Source of the DNA: Dryomyza anilis
Taxonomy: Eukaryota; Arthropoda; Insecta; Diptera; Dryomyzidae
Length of the DNA: 64,000 bases
NCBI GenBank assembly: GCA_951804985.1
Contig: OX638132.1
Coordinates: forward strand, 104,812,526 to 104,876,525
Reading direction: 5' to 3'
Position numbers and translations under genes: made by a program. Below the pieces are notes generated by a model. That model had not been told where the DNA came from. It ran no database searches and saw nothing but the letters and a program-made list of their open reading frames with translations. This document shows, one piece after another, positions 13,111 to 24,515 of the stretch; within the stretch, counting starts at the first letter, position 1, and each line of letters starts with the position of its first letter.

Positions 13111-13520
13111 ATGCCAAAACTAGTATTTGGGGGCATCCATCCAGCCATCCATCGTGTGGCCTATTGTTTATATTGTACCTACATATAAATGTTTGATTGA
13201 TTTGGTATTTAAGTATTTTTCGTTTATAAATCTTTGTCTTCACTTGGTCGGTATTGTTATTAGCCTGGCAGCATAATGAGGCCCATAGATATCGCATGGG
13301 GGCTGTTATTAATGCCTGCTGATATATCAAACGTAATTTAATCTCGTTTAGGCGTATTATACTCTGGGTTTATTAATTATCTCAATTATAAATAGAAACC
13401 TAATCGTTTTCTAAAAGTTGTTGGTGAATTTATGAATTTACTCGCATGTAATTAAAATGAGCATCCAATTATGTGTAGGCTGTACCACATTCACTTAAGG
13501 TATGCAATATGTTAACGAAC
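13111..13520. other. Intergenic DNA
   Basis: Unique sequence with a CATCCATCCAGCCATCCATC run at about 13134-13153. No gene recognised. Confidence 0.35.
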
Positions 13521-13522
13521 TA

Positions 13523-14389
13523 AACTCAAAATAAAATCTGCTTAAAATACACGAAATCGTTCGTGAAATTTATCCACGAAATATTTCGTAAAATACACTA
13601 AAGAACTATCGTAAATTTATGATAAAATTAAGAATATTATTTGTTTATTTTACAAAACTATTCGTAGATTTTATCTACGAAAGCCATTCGTACATAATAC
13701 GAAAGATTCGTAATTTATTGAATATTTGTGTACCTTGTTACGAATATATTCGTACATTTTACGAAAGTATTTGCACTTTTGACGATAGCATTCATACATT
13801 TATGAAACATATGAAACATTTAACAAATCTTTCGTAAAATACACGAATTCTTTGTTAAATAAAACCTATTACGAAAATGACAATTCATAAAAACAGGAAA
13901 TATTATACTTTTGACACAAACAGACTAACTCAGAATACATTTTATATTTTATAACTATCTGCTTGCGACCGTGATACCAATTAAAAAAATAACTCCAAGT
14001 TGCTATTTGACGTAACTGATTTCTGTTTTTACTAATGATTCGTAAAAATACGAATTTTTTGTAAAATTCTAAATATAGCCTTACAATTTACAAAAGTTTA
14101 GTAATTTTTTCGTAAAATGTAAAGCTCTTTCTTTAAAATTTGTTATTCTTTCGAAAAAAAAGTAATTGAAAATAATATAACGAAAGTTTCGTAATTTAAA
14201 GGAAAATTTCGTAATTTTGTAGTTGGTTTAAATTTACGTAATATAAATATAAATCGTTCGTAAAAAATAATTTACGAAAAAAATAGATATAACGAATGTT
14301 TCGTGTATTCTAAGAATATTCGTGTATTTTACGAAATTAAAAATTACGAAAAAATATTTCGTAAAATGTTCTATAAATTATTTTTAGCG
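13523..14389. mobile_element. TA-flanked MITE rich in TTCGTAAAAT words, copy 1
   Basis: Flanked by TA at 13521-13522 and 14390-14391. Ends are AACTCAAAATAAAATC and, reading inward from the right, CGCTAAAAATAATTT. The body consists largely of TTCGTAAAATACACGAA-like words on both strands. A second copy in the opposite orientation lies at 21361-22151. No transposase, so non-autonomous. Confidence 0.75.
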
Positions 14390-14454
14390 TACTTAAGCTG
14401 GAACTATATTGCGCTTAAATATAATTATTAGAATGTCAAAACAAAATAAAGTTT

Positions 14455-15055
14455 TGAAATTTTAGGGTAATTTAGAATTTTTAGTGAATTTTTGAATTTT
14501 TAGTCAAATTTTGAATGTTAGAAAAATCTTGAATTTTAGTAAAATTTTGAATTTGTAGTAAAATTTTGAATTTTTAATAATATTTTGAATTTTTAGTAAG
14601 AATTTGAATTTTTAGTAAAATTTTGAATTTTAGTAAAATCTTGAATTTTAGTAAAATTTTGAATTTATAGCAAAATTTTGAATTTTTAGTAAAATTTTGA
14701 ATTTTTAGTAAGAATTTGAATTTTTAAATTTTCTAATATTTTGAATTTGTTGTAAATTTAGAATTTTTAGTAAAATTATGAATGTAAGTAATATTTTTAA
14801 TTTTTAGTAAAATTTGTTAATTGTTTGTAAAATTTAGGGCTTTTTAGTAAAATTTTAAATTTTAGTAAAATTTATAATCTACGTTGAATTTTTAGAAATT
14901 TTGAATATTTTGGAAAATTTTAATTTTTAGTACATTTTTGAATTTTAAATTGTAAAATGTTATTAAAATTTAAATTTTTGACTTTTTTTTTTTTTTAAAG
15001 ATTTTGAATTTTTAGCAAAACTTTGAATTTTGAGTAAAATTGTAAATAAATATTT
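14455..15055 (+). repeat. 19-bp minisatellite array, locus 2 (degenerate)
   Basis: About 25-30 diverged units related to TTTTTAGTAAAATTTTGAA, starting about 65 bp beyond the MITE end TTTTTAGCG at 14389. Confidence 0.85.
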
Positions 15056-15110
15056 ATTAAAATTCTGGAATACGAATGATGAACATAATATCAAATTATA
15101 ATGTCAAATT

Positions 15111-16707
15111 ATACCCTACACCAGGCATGTCAAACTCGCGGCCCGCCAACCCTTCATCTGCCGCCCGCGAAGACTTTTTAAATAATATTTTTTAAAAATT
15201 TAAGACTTGAAAATTTGTATTTTTTTTTTATTTTCAGGCGTTAAAATGATTATTATGTATTGTTGTGCATTTTTGTGAAGCGACATGTATCCAATTTAAC
15301 ATGCCATATAAGAAATTAAATTACTAATCTTGGTTAAATTGAATAATGAGATATTGATAAGTTTTTAATATAGAATCTTAATTTATTTTCTTAATAGTCA
15401 TTTTAAATATTATACATGGCGTCCTAAATCCGAACATATAATCAATCGTCATTGTCCTTGCAATTTAAATTAATTGTCCATAAACAGGAAACCTTTTCAA
15501 ATTTATTCAAATATCAAATTTATATACGGGTTTTCAAAAAATGTATGTTTAAGTATTGTTTGTACCGAAAATCTAAAAAATTTGGTAACCAGTCTGCCAT
15601 GTGATTTATGCCTCGAAGTTATCTCGAACTAACTTGGATAACAAAAATTCAATCTTTTTGCTAATTTTCTAGTTCGATATTTTCGTAGAGTAAAATTTTA
15701 TGTTAGGATATTTAAACATTTTCCACATCGATATCGCAATGTTTTTCAAATAAATCTCGATATATTTGAACTATTTGATGCAATATTTATCCAGAATCGT
15801 TTTTATTATCGTTTTGAAAAAAACTCCGATATGTCGCTTTGAACTATTTTTGCAGTTTTAGTACGATTTGGCCTTCGATATTGGTGCAAGATTAATTCGA
15901 TATCGTTGCAACAATTTTGGATGATTGTCAGATTCTGTTTCATTAAATTTTCTTTAGTGTTTGAAATATACTCCATTGTAATTACCTCAAACAAAATTTT
16001 TGGCAGGATCAAAGAAGTTCGGAGATTTTTTTCTATATATTTCGAAGAGACAAAAATCGCACATTTTATTGCAAAAAAAAAAAAATCGCCTGCGGCACTT
16101 TTAACGAAGATCAATGGAAATTTTTATCATCTTACATTACATTTTATTTTAAAACCGAAGAAACAAATGTAAAATACAAGCGATTTTTTTTTTTCTTATG
16201 GTAAACAAATGCGGAACACCTCATCTTTTGAATTGCCAATGCGGCCCGTGATGCTAAATGAGTTTGACATGCCTGCCCTACACCTATGAGGTACAGGGTA
16301 TATTGACTTTGTGCATATATTGTAACGCCCCTTAGGAGGCGTGTCCGGTATGGAAAAGTATATATATTCTTGATCAGCATCAAATCTATGAAATATTAGC
16401 CTTACAAAATTTTAAATATAGGCGCCCAATTATATTTTTATAATTTTTTTTGTTATTAGTTTTTTATATTTTTATATCAATTTTTTAATTTATGGGGATA
16501 TAAGACGGAAATTTCTAATATGTGAATAATATTCTGACGGTGTGGAGGTTCAGCATAATTAAAAACTTTAAAATTAAGGTATTATTAAATATCCCACATT
16601 AATATCCCCACCAAAGATGTAGGGTATTCCATAGTAGGGCTCGACCGACTATTAAAATCCGCCCCATGTGACCGAACTTAACCATGTGACCTAACTTTCC
16701 CAACTCG
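15111..16707 (+). mobile_element. ATACCCTACACC-type element, copy 4, split by a hAT element
   Basis: Element ends are at 15111 (ATACCCTACAC) and 16707 (CCCAACTCG), with the hAT insertion at 15122-16275 removed. The remaining copy also lacks about 300 bp: GATCAGCATCA joins directly to AATCTATGAAATATTAGCC. The junction shares ATCAA with both deletion edges, which suggests a microhomology-mediated deletion. A CATGTGACC...CATGTGACC duplication near the right end is shared with copy 6. Confidence 0.85.
15122..16275. mobile_element. Non-autonomous hAT element with 8-bp target duplication
   Basis: Perfect 16-bp terminal inverted repeats CAGGCATGTCAAACTC / GAGTTTGACATGCCTG, each followed within a few to about 20 bp by a GGCCCGC-type word. 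CCCTACAC occurs at both 15114-15121 and 16276-16283 as an exact 8-bp target duplication. The 1154-bp body is AT-rich with no transposase frame (longest about 100 codons). Eight-bp duplications and CAG-starting ends are typical of hAT elements. Confidence 0.93.
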
Positions 16708-16719
16708 TTATTCATTATT

Positions 16720-17470
16720 AAAATATTTAAAATATTTAAATCAAAAGTCGAATTAAGTTATTTTCAAAGAATTTGAATGGAACCGAATTTAGGTTCAAAA
16801 ATTTTAAATTGTGTGAAAAAAGGAATTATTGAACAACTATTATTACATTTTTTAAATTATTTCGATTGAAATTTTATACATTTCCATTCCATTTCCATTT
16901 TAGACTAAATTTTTCAGCTACATTTTAAAATTAAACTTAGTTTAAACTAGATGTAATTTTGACCATAGTCAACATATCACAAATATATAAAATTTCATAT
17001 TAACTGATTGCTGTAAAAAAGATTATATAAGATTATATAAAAAAGATTATATAAAACTTGATCAGGTCTACATGTTCCTTGCAGGATACATATAAAACAT
17101 GAACATTTAGGTGAAATTCCCCCTAAAAGAACTTGTGTTCGGGCCATGAACCGGAACTTCTTATTGCATATTTATCTAGTTATAATACCATCATAGATAT
17201 TTTTCTTTGATTTTCTGGGTTTCCTACAAATCATTTGACGTTATTTTTTATTAAACTCAAAATAATAAATACGGGTAGCTTTAGAAATAACTCACATATT
17301 TTGTTCCAAATCTCAAATTAATTTTATTTAAAGCCTAAAATTTTTAATCTTGCGTACATTTTGGGACGATTTCCCAAAACGCAGATTCAAAAAGTTCGGT
17401 AATGAATCGATCGTTTTTAAAAATTTAAGGCTTTCATTTAAAAGCTAAAATAATCAAAACGAATTTCGCC
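16720..17470. other. AT-rich intergenic DNA
   Basis: Contains a short GATTATATAA repeat (17020-17055). Nothing else recognised. Confidence 0.4.
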
Positions 17471-18570
17471 ACTAATGCACCAAAAAAAAACAAAAAATCA
17501 ACAGTACAAAGTATCCTTGCAACATGTGGCGATGCTGAGTGTTGCCAAAGCTGCAGTGGTATCGACACCACCAGTAGTAATCATTTGTACGCTTCTGTCA
17601 ACATTTTCGCCAAGTTTTTGCCCCGAAAATATTCGAACATTGGCCAAATGAACCCAATAAAAAGGCACTTGCTGATCGGCAGTTAATAAATTATTAAATT
17701 ATATGCGGTGTGCTGATTTGAGGCATGAAACATGCAGTTCACAACTTAACATGTTCTGGATGCTGGGTTTTTGTATTTCTTTTGGTGCAAACTGTGTTTT
17801 TTTTTTGATTGGAATATTGCGATCACGAATATGTAGTTAAGTAATTGATGGCTATAAAAATTATTTTTTTCAGCTTTATAAAATGACGGGACAAAAGGTT
17901 TCAATTTTACAAAGTTTGTGCGTTTTTTTTAATGTATTTCCGCATCGTTCATTATTGCATGACATCTGAGGATTTGCCATAAAAATTCGTTTTTACGATC
18001 GTTAATGAAGCAATATCTGGCCATTGTAAGATCACCTATTAACAGCTATAAAATTTCGACTCATAACACGACATTAAAATAGATTTTGCTGATCTTTATG
18101 GCCAGATTAGGCACTCAACCCACCTACTGGATGGAAGGCTTGGATCTGTTTGAATCTGCTATGGCCCATACAAAGAAAGTTGATTTTGGTCAACGCATAA
18201 ATTTAATTTTATTGGCAATTAGGCAGAAACGAATGTGTATTCGGCCGGGCAACACTGGTAATTTATGCAAATAAAGCGATCGTAAATTTGGCATTAAAAC
18301 ATTTATTAAATGATCGTTTATTAAGTTGCTGCAAGGAAGCAGCAACATTGCATGAAATGCAAAGGCGATTGAAGGTAGAGAAGATGGTCTTAATTTACGA
18401 TCATCCGTTCCAATGAAGGCTAATAATAAATTAAGTGATTAACAGGATTCCTTAGGCTGGCAGCTACTTATTACAAGCATAATTTATATGCAGAAATTAG
18501 CAACATTGAAATAAAGAAGGTGACTGAAATCTTAAAACGTATTAATGCTTAAGAAATGACAAATGAAAAA
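17471..18570. other. Unique island, candidate regulatory DNA
   Basis: GC-richer than its flanks, with numerous TTTAT/ATAAA and TTAAT-type homeodomain-like words. It contains a perfect 8-bp stem hairpin at 18325-18346. No credible coding frame. Confidence 0.3.
18325..18346. other. Small perfect hairpin
   Basis: GTTGCTGC and GCAGCAAC arms enclose a 6-nt AAGGAA loop. Too short for a microRNA precursor; it may be a palindromic binding site. Confidence 0.4.
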
Positions 18571-18829
18571 AAACACCGTTGGTAAAATATCTCATTAAAA
18601 AGGTATATATAATTTATAGTATTTTAATGGAGTTTTTATTATGATTCAAATTGTAAAAAGGTTTTTAAGTTTAAAAGATTAAATAAATAATAATTTATGT
18701 AATATAGTAATTTCAATTTTTTTGAGTGCAATGTATGGGAATGTTTAGGGTTTGCACATGTGCTAAAGTGGTTTGAGAACAAACTATATAAAAAAATCAA
18801 ATGTACAGGCAACAATTACTAGGCAGCTC

Positions 18830-19210
18830 TAATACTGCTAAGTTTCTCGTAGGAATTTGAAGAGTTTATACTTGCCACTGGAATTAGTCGACACCTTGTC
18901 GGTTACTGGTACGGATTTGAAGAATTTATCCCCGCAAGTAAAACTAAAATTGTTAGGTTACTGGTAGTGAATTGAAGAGAAGGGATTTTGAAAACTATTC
19001 AAGCACTGGTGTACGCAATAAAACTAATCAAAAATATGAATTTGAAGAGTAGATACCTGCCAGTAAAACTAGTCAAGAACTGATTGTTTACTAGTAGGGA
19101 AATGCGCAAAAATCGAGGAGTTTTGCTGGTTTGACATCGCTTGCGAATTACTCGACAAGTGACTAGTAAAACTGGCTGAATATTGGTAAGATACTGGTTG
19201 GAATCGTTAC
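18830..19210. repeat. Degenerate tandem repeat, unit about 110 bp
   Basis: The words GGTTACTGGTA, GAATTTGAAGAG and TAAAACTAGTCA recur in order three to four times with much divergence. Confidence 0.5.
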
Positions 19211-19399
19211 TTGAGTATACTCTATTTTACAAGCTTTGTTGTATTTTAAGAAGGTAACAAAATAAAAAAAAAGTTTAAAATGAATAGTAGAAAATCGAAT
19301 ATGATTACACGCTGAGAAAAAACATGGTTGTGGTGATCATATTTGAAGGGCATGATTGGGGGTTATGGTTGTAGGAAATCATATTATTTGTTTAATATG

Positions 19400-19840
19400 A
19401 GCGTCAGTGACAATATTGAGTACCATAATATGATTCTCAGTGACAATAGTACGATTTCCAACAACCATACCACGGTCCTCAGTGACCATACGACGATTTC
19501 ACACAACCATACTGTTGTTGTCAGTGACCATACTACGGTTGTCAGTGACCATAATATGATTGTCAGTGACCATGGTTGTGAGTGACCATACTATGGTTGT
19601 CAGTGACCATTATATGTTTGTCGGTGACCATAATATGGTTGTGAGTGACCATACTATGGTTGTCAGTAACCATATTATGATTCCACATAATCATACTATG
19701 GTTGTCAGTGACCATAATATGGTTGTCAGTGACCATACTATGGTTGTCAGTGACCATATTCATATTTTTACAACCATACTATGGTTGCCAGTGACCATAT
19801 ACAGATTTTGTACAACCATACTATGATCCTACACGACCAG
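19400..19840. repeat. 21-bp tandem array of near-palindromes
   Basis: About 19-21 units of GTGACCATACTATGGTTGTCA. Each unit contains ACCATA-N-TATGGT, so neighbouring units can fold on themselves. Because 21 is divisible by three, both strands show long SDHTMVV- or MVTDNHS-like frames, which are artefacts of the array. Confidence 0.92.
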
Positions 19841-20159
19841 TGATCATATTATTATATATGATATTCCCAAAATTCCTGAAAAAGCGGATTGAAAAGAAAT
19901 AATAAATTAGACACATGTTTAATTAATCAGTATTTTATTAAAATATATTATTTTTTTAAGACACAATTTTAATTGAAGACACAATTAATGGCAACAATTT
20001 GACATATCCCAACATGATTGCGACATAATGAGACAAACATTATCTGAAACCTAGCATGCTGCATTAAACACAGTGAAGCTGTACAATAATTTATTGAAAT
20101 TTTGTAAACTATTATGTCTGCACTTTCATTATGTCTCACTTTCGGATGTATTTATTTTT

Positions 20160-20908
20160 ATACCCTACACCTATGAGGTACAGGGTATATTAACTTTGTG
20201 CATATATTGTAACGCCCCTTAGGAGGCGTGTCCGGTATGGAAAAGTATATATATTCTTGATCAGCATCACTACCCGAGTCCGTTTAGCCATGTCCGTCTG
20301 TCTGTCTGTCTGTCTTGCTGTCTTGCTGTCCGAATACAGAATAACTTGAGAAATACTGATCAGAATGCGATGAAATTTTGTCTCAATATATTTTAGCCAA
20401 AAGTAGGAACTGAGTTTGAAAATGAGCCAAATCGGTCAACGGACACGCCCACCTCCCATACAAGTCACTTTTATATAACTCTTTCGGAACTAATAACTCG
20501 AAAAGTATTGAAGGTATAGTTATAAAATTTAAAACGTATTGTTAGAATACACCTAAAAATATGTGATCCAAAAATGGGCGTGATCCGCCCACTTTTTTTT
20601 CATTATTTCCCGGGTTTTCATTGTGGAAATTTGATCCGTAAATTATTAAAATCAAAAAAACTATGAAATATTAGCCTTTAAAAATTTTAAATATAGGCGT
20701 GGTCCGCCCAATTACATTTTTTAATTTTTTTTTTTAGTTTTTTATACTTTATATAATTTTTTTAATATATGGGGATATAAGACGTAAATTTCTGATATAT
20801 GAATAATATTCTGAGGTTTAATATCCCGACCAAAGGTGTAGGGTATTCCATAGTCGGGCCCGACCGACTATAAAAATCCGCCCCATGTGACCGAACTTTC
20901 CCAACTCG
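20160..20908 (+). mobile_element. ATACCCTACACC-type element, copy 5
   Basis: Near full-length copy nested in the TA-flanked MITE, with palindromic start ATACCCTACACCTATGAGGT, core TTCTTGATCAGCATCAC and end CTTTCCCAACTCG. It is nearly identical to copy 6 over the first 500 bp, which implies recent activity. It lacks about 50 bp near the right end. Confidence 0.88.
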
Positions 20909-21360
20909 TTTAATATTGATGTGGTTTTAAATACAAAAACACTATGCCACTAGGAAGAAACTCGAGTTCTCACCGCCATTGCCAACTTTTAAGTGAGTAA
21001 GAGATAGTAAAAATGCCAGTAAGTGAGAATTATATGGTTGTAAATAATAAATTACTACAATAAATTACCATATTTTGTTCGTAGCTGTCTTTATCGTAAT
21101 CATAACATGGATTTTCAGAAATACAATCATATTATAATAAATTGTCTACTATAATATAATTTCAGCGACCTTATTATTGTTGAAATAAAATTGAAAATAC
21201 TATACTTTGATGGTGACAACCATGTAGGATTGTAAAGACCATAGCATGGTTGTCGCGATCATGTCGCAACCATATTATTTCTCTGCGTGTACGAGCAAAT
21301 AGTTTTTAAAGATTTTTCGTCGAATCCCGCCTCTGGCTCACTGCCATACACTCAAAATTA

Positions 21361-22151
21361 CACACTAAAAATAATTTCTAGGACATTCTACTATTTGTCC
21401 GTTTCTATTTTTTCCAAAATATGTTTTACGAATGATTCGTATATATTACAAATCAATATTTTTAAAATTAAAATAACTGCAAAATTACAAATATTGCGTT
21501 AAAAATTACGAAACTTTCGTTATAATATTTTTTATTAACATTTTTTGTATGAAAGAATAACATGTTTTACGAATGAGCTTTATATTTTACGAAAAATTAA
21601 TAAATTTTCGTAAATTGTGAGGCTATATGTAAAAATTTACGAAACATCCGTGTTTTTACGAATAATAAGTAAAAACAGAAATACTTTTGAGTTCGCAGAT
21701 AGTTATAATAATAAAATACCATCAGTCTCTAAAAAGGTGTAAAAGTATCAAATCAGTGCATAATATTTCATATGTTATGAATGATTGTCATTTTCATAGT
21801 CAGTTTTTTTAAACACAGTATTCGTGTATTTTACGAAAGATTCGTAAAATTCATACAAAACGTACAAACATATTCAATAACTTACGAATAAAAATAACAA
21901 TCTTTCGTATTATGTACGAATGTCATTTGTAGATAAAATCTACAAAAAGTTTCATAAAATATACAAATAATATTCGTAATTTTATCATAAGTTAACAAAA
22001 GTTATTTCGGGCATTTAACAAAATATTTCGTAGAAAAATTTTATCATAAGTTTACAAAAGTTCTTTCGTGTATTTTACGAAATATTTCGTAGATATATTT
22101 GACGAATTTTTTCGTAAAATACACGAACGATTTTAATCCATTTTTTGAGTG
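21361..22151. mobile_element. TTCGTAAAAT-rich MITE, copy 2 (inverted relative to copy 1)
   Basis: Left end CACACTAAAAATAATTT after TA at 21359-21360; right end, read inward, CACTCAAAAAATGG. The body aligns in reverse with 13523-14389 (shared TACACGAAAGAAC, GTAGATTTTATCTACGAA-like words). The right-hand TA is not preserved. Confidence 0.7.
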
Positions 22152-22159
22152 AAATAGAA

Positions 22160-22620
22160 CTTTATAAGACATGATCATATTACACATGTAACTAGTGGTA
22201 AAAGGCAAAAAAAATATATATATATCAGTCCACGATCATGAGCTAAGTACAATTTCTACGAGGATAAGACACCCTAGTAGAAATTTCGGTACTATTTCAG
22301 ATAATCAGGATATAGCGAGGTAAAACCAAGGTAAAAATGAAGGTCACGATATCTTTGTAACCCGATAAAGAGTGTACTTTTTAATGCGTTTTCATTGCAT
22401 TTTTAGGACACGATTTTAAAAGTAATATCTAATGAATACCCGATCTTTCTGACAAGAACAGGCAACCCTAGTATTTAGAAACATGATCATAGCCATATCG
22501 TGTCCGTCATGTAACTGGTAACAAACATTAAAATAAAAATAGTTTTTAATTGAATTTATATTCAAAAATTCATAACAAATTTTCATAATTTTGGTAATGA
22601 AATTCAACATATTCCCATTA
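22160..22620. repeat. Degenerate direct duplication, unit about 310 bp
   Basis: ACATGATCATATTACACATG...TAACTAGTGGTAA near 22170 recurs as ACATGATCATAGCCATATCG...TAACTGGTAACA near 22480. Confidence 0.4.
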
Positions 22621-23835
22621 AATAAAAAAATAGTTTCCTATTATTCCCCGATTTTAAATACCTTATGACCCTATACTATAGTAGAAATTGTTCTCATGAT
22701 CGGGAAATAATGATTCGATTATTTTTATTTAATTCGTTTATTTCAGTTAGATCTAATGATGTGATTTAATGTGAGAAATAACACTTGAATTTAATATCAT
22801 TAATGCGACTTATTAGGATTTTTTAATTATATCAACCTTTTATCGTCTATATAAGATTTATATTTGGTTAAGTAGGACATCTTAGGCACTCATAGGCGAG
22901 ATTAATGTGGAATTTATTAAGCTTAACACAATTTTTTAACGATATGTTTGCCAAATACGAGAATGTCTCAAGAAATGATTGATGAGCTCTGCTCGACACA
23001 ACACAAACTGTTCAGATATTCGATATATACGATCTATAGATATTTCAGCAAATTCCATTGACTAATAAAACGAACATAATTTGTGCAAAATATAAAAACG
23101 TCTTTTTAATACCCACGGCTCCTCTAAACATGGGTTGCATAAATCATTCGTTCCAATTTTAACGTGATTAATTATGGCCTAATAGCGCATTCGGTAGTAA
23201 TTTAAAGTGTTTTTGTTCGAATTCATTTGCTACGCTCGACGGTTCTGCGGGACTGGCCTGAACCTTGCATGCGAATAGCCATGCAATATACCAAAGAAAA
23301 AAGGTATTATTTTCGAAAAACATTTTTTTTTTTTGTTATTTCTGAATATGTTGATCCTGTTGATTTCTGGTGGCGCGTCATGCCGCGACCCGGTACACAA
23401 CATGTTGCATAATTACAGTTGCGTGTTGCAGGGGTCCATAGAAGTTATTTCCTTCACATAGTACCTCCACATAATAATTATTTTTTTGCTAATGATGTTT
23501 TAAAAAATGATGATTTAAAACAAAATTAGTTCTAACTGCCGCAAAATATGGCCACGTAGTCATTAAAAACGCATTTGTTTTTGAAAGTGGCTGTGGTTAG
23601 AAATAAAAGGACCCTGTGTCGAACAGGAAGGTTGCGGATAGTTGATTTTATTTATTAAACCAAATTATTTAATACACATTATTTTTTTCAATATGTATTA
23701 CAGAACTAAAGTAATACTGCAATCGGAAATAAATATTTTTTTTTTCGGAAGAAAGATTTTGATATGGAAATAAATTTATATTTATTATCAATATTTAGTA
23801 CCTTCTATTTTCGTTTGGTAGAAAACTATTTTTAA
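22621..23835. other. Intergenic DNA
   Basis: Mostly AT-rich. A slightly GC-richer stretch at 23100-23430 has no coding signature. Confidence 0.35.
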
Positions 23836-23840
23836 GCATA

Positions 23841-23846
23841 TTTATT
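23841..23846 (-). terminator. Poly(A) signal of the small secreted gene
   Basis: AATAAA on the minus strand, 34 nt after the TAA stop codon, so the 3' UTR is about 55-65 nt. Confidence 0.6.
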
Positions 23847-23879
23847 TCCGAATGCGTTGATTATTTGTTTTTTAAGAAC

Positions 23880-24205
23880 TTATAAAAGTTTAAGCAGTGG
23901 ACTGAAGGTCCTCAACGTGGTGTGTATGTCACCAATAATTGGCAAAAGTTTGTCCAGCAGCACCTTAAGCTGGCCTACAGTTGGTTCCAATTCAGTTACA
24001 AGTTTCACTATGCCACCGACTTCCGGACTGAGACCGAGCAATGTATCAGCAAGTTTCAATGATTCGCCAGTGAGGAAAGCTCGTTTATCAAAAGGACGAG
24101 CCAGAAGTAGCTAGAAAAAGGGACTTATGGAATACAAATTAATGAATATTTCAATTTAAAACCTACCACACAGCAAGTCAGAATTGTTTTAGTTATGAGA
24201 CCCAT
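23880..24205 (-). CDS. Small secreted peptide precursor, 2 exons, 89 aa
   Basis: Minus-strand gene not apparent as one long frame. Exon 24167-24205 encodes MGLITKTILTCCV, then a 56-bp intron (GTAGGT ... TTCTAG), then exon 23880-24110 continues LLLARPFDKRAFLTGESLKL to the stop TAA at 23880-23882. The joined N-terminus, basic Lys then a hydrophobic run through LLLA, is a typical signal peptide, with cleavage likely near LLLA-R. The mature part, about 70 residues, is rich in Leu and Val and reads as amphipathic helices (LADTLLGL, GGIVKLVTELEP, LKVLLDKLLPIIGDI), with no cysteines after the leader. A TATA box (minus strand TATATAA, about 24266-24272) lies 60 bp upstream of the ATG, and AATAAA at 23841-23846 follows the stop. 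It sits 310 bp downstream of the EF-hand gene on the same strand. I do not recognise a family; helical secreted peptides of this size occur among seminal-fluid and hemolymph proteins. Confidence 0.8.
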
Positions 24206-24263
24206 TTCGAAATTGAAGATGTTTATTAATGCGTGGACTTTATGAAAACTTTAGCGCTGCTCG

Positions 24264-24274
24264 GCTTATATAAG
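24264..24274 (-). promoter_or_regulatory. TATA box of the small secreted gene
   Basis: Minus-strand CTTATATAAG lies 60 bp before the ATG at 24205, which predicts a start site near 24237-24243 and a 5' UTR of about 30-40 nt. The position relative to the leader exon supports the gene model. Confidence 0.6.
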
Positions 24275-24515
24275 GCAAAAATGTCATTACGCTCAACTTA
24301 TAAATAACGAAATTTTTTACTATAGCACGACTTCAATTTCAGTCAATCACGCCTACACAGTAAAATTCCTGAAGCACAATTGATAAGAAACGTAATTAAA
24401 GTTAATGCAAAACTCGTATAATTCAAAATGTAAAATTAAAATAACACAAATTAAGTTCAAATAATTCAAAATGTAAAATTAAAATAAAGATTCAGGGAGA
24501 GTTAAATTAAATAAA

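Larger units (their letters stand above)
19308..21289. mobile_element. TA-flanked MITE carrying a palindromic 21-bp array and a nested element
   Basis: TA at 19306-19307 and 21290-21291 bracket inverted ends CACGCTGAGAAAAAACATGG and, from the right, CACGCAGAGAAATAATATGG. Internal parts: the 21-bp array (19400-19840), AT-rich sequence, a nested ATACCCTACACC-type element (20160-20908), then more ACCATG/CATGGT-rich sequence to the right end. No transposase. Confidence 0.8.

Noticed and set aside
11300..15055. CRISPR-like regular repeats
   Set aside because: Units are contiguous 19-mers with no spacers, and the genome is eukaryotic.
19343..19826. Open frames of 66-88 codons on both strands with SDHTMVV / MVTDNHS repeats
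   Set aside because: They arise from the 21-bp array, whose period is a multiple of three. No start context, splice sites or flanking coding sequence.
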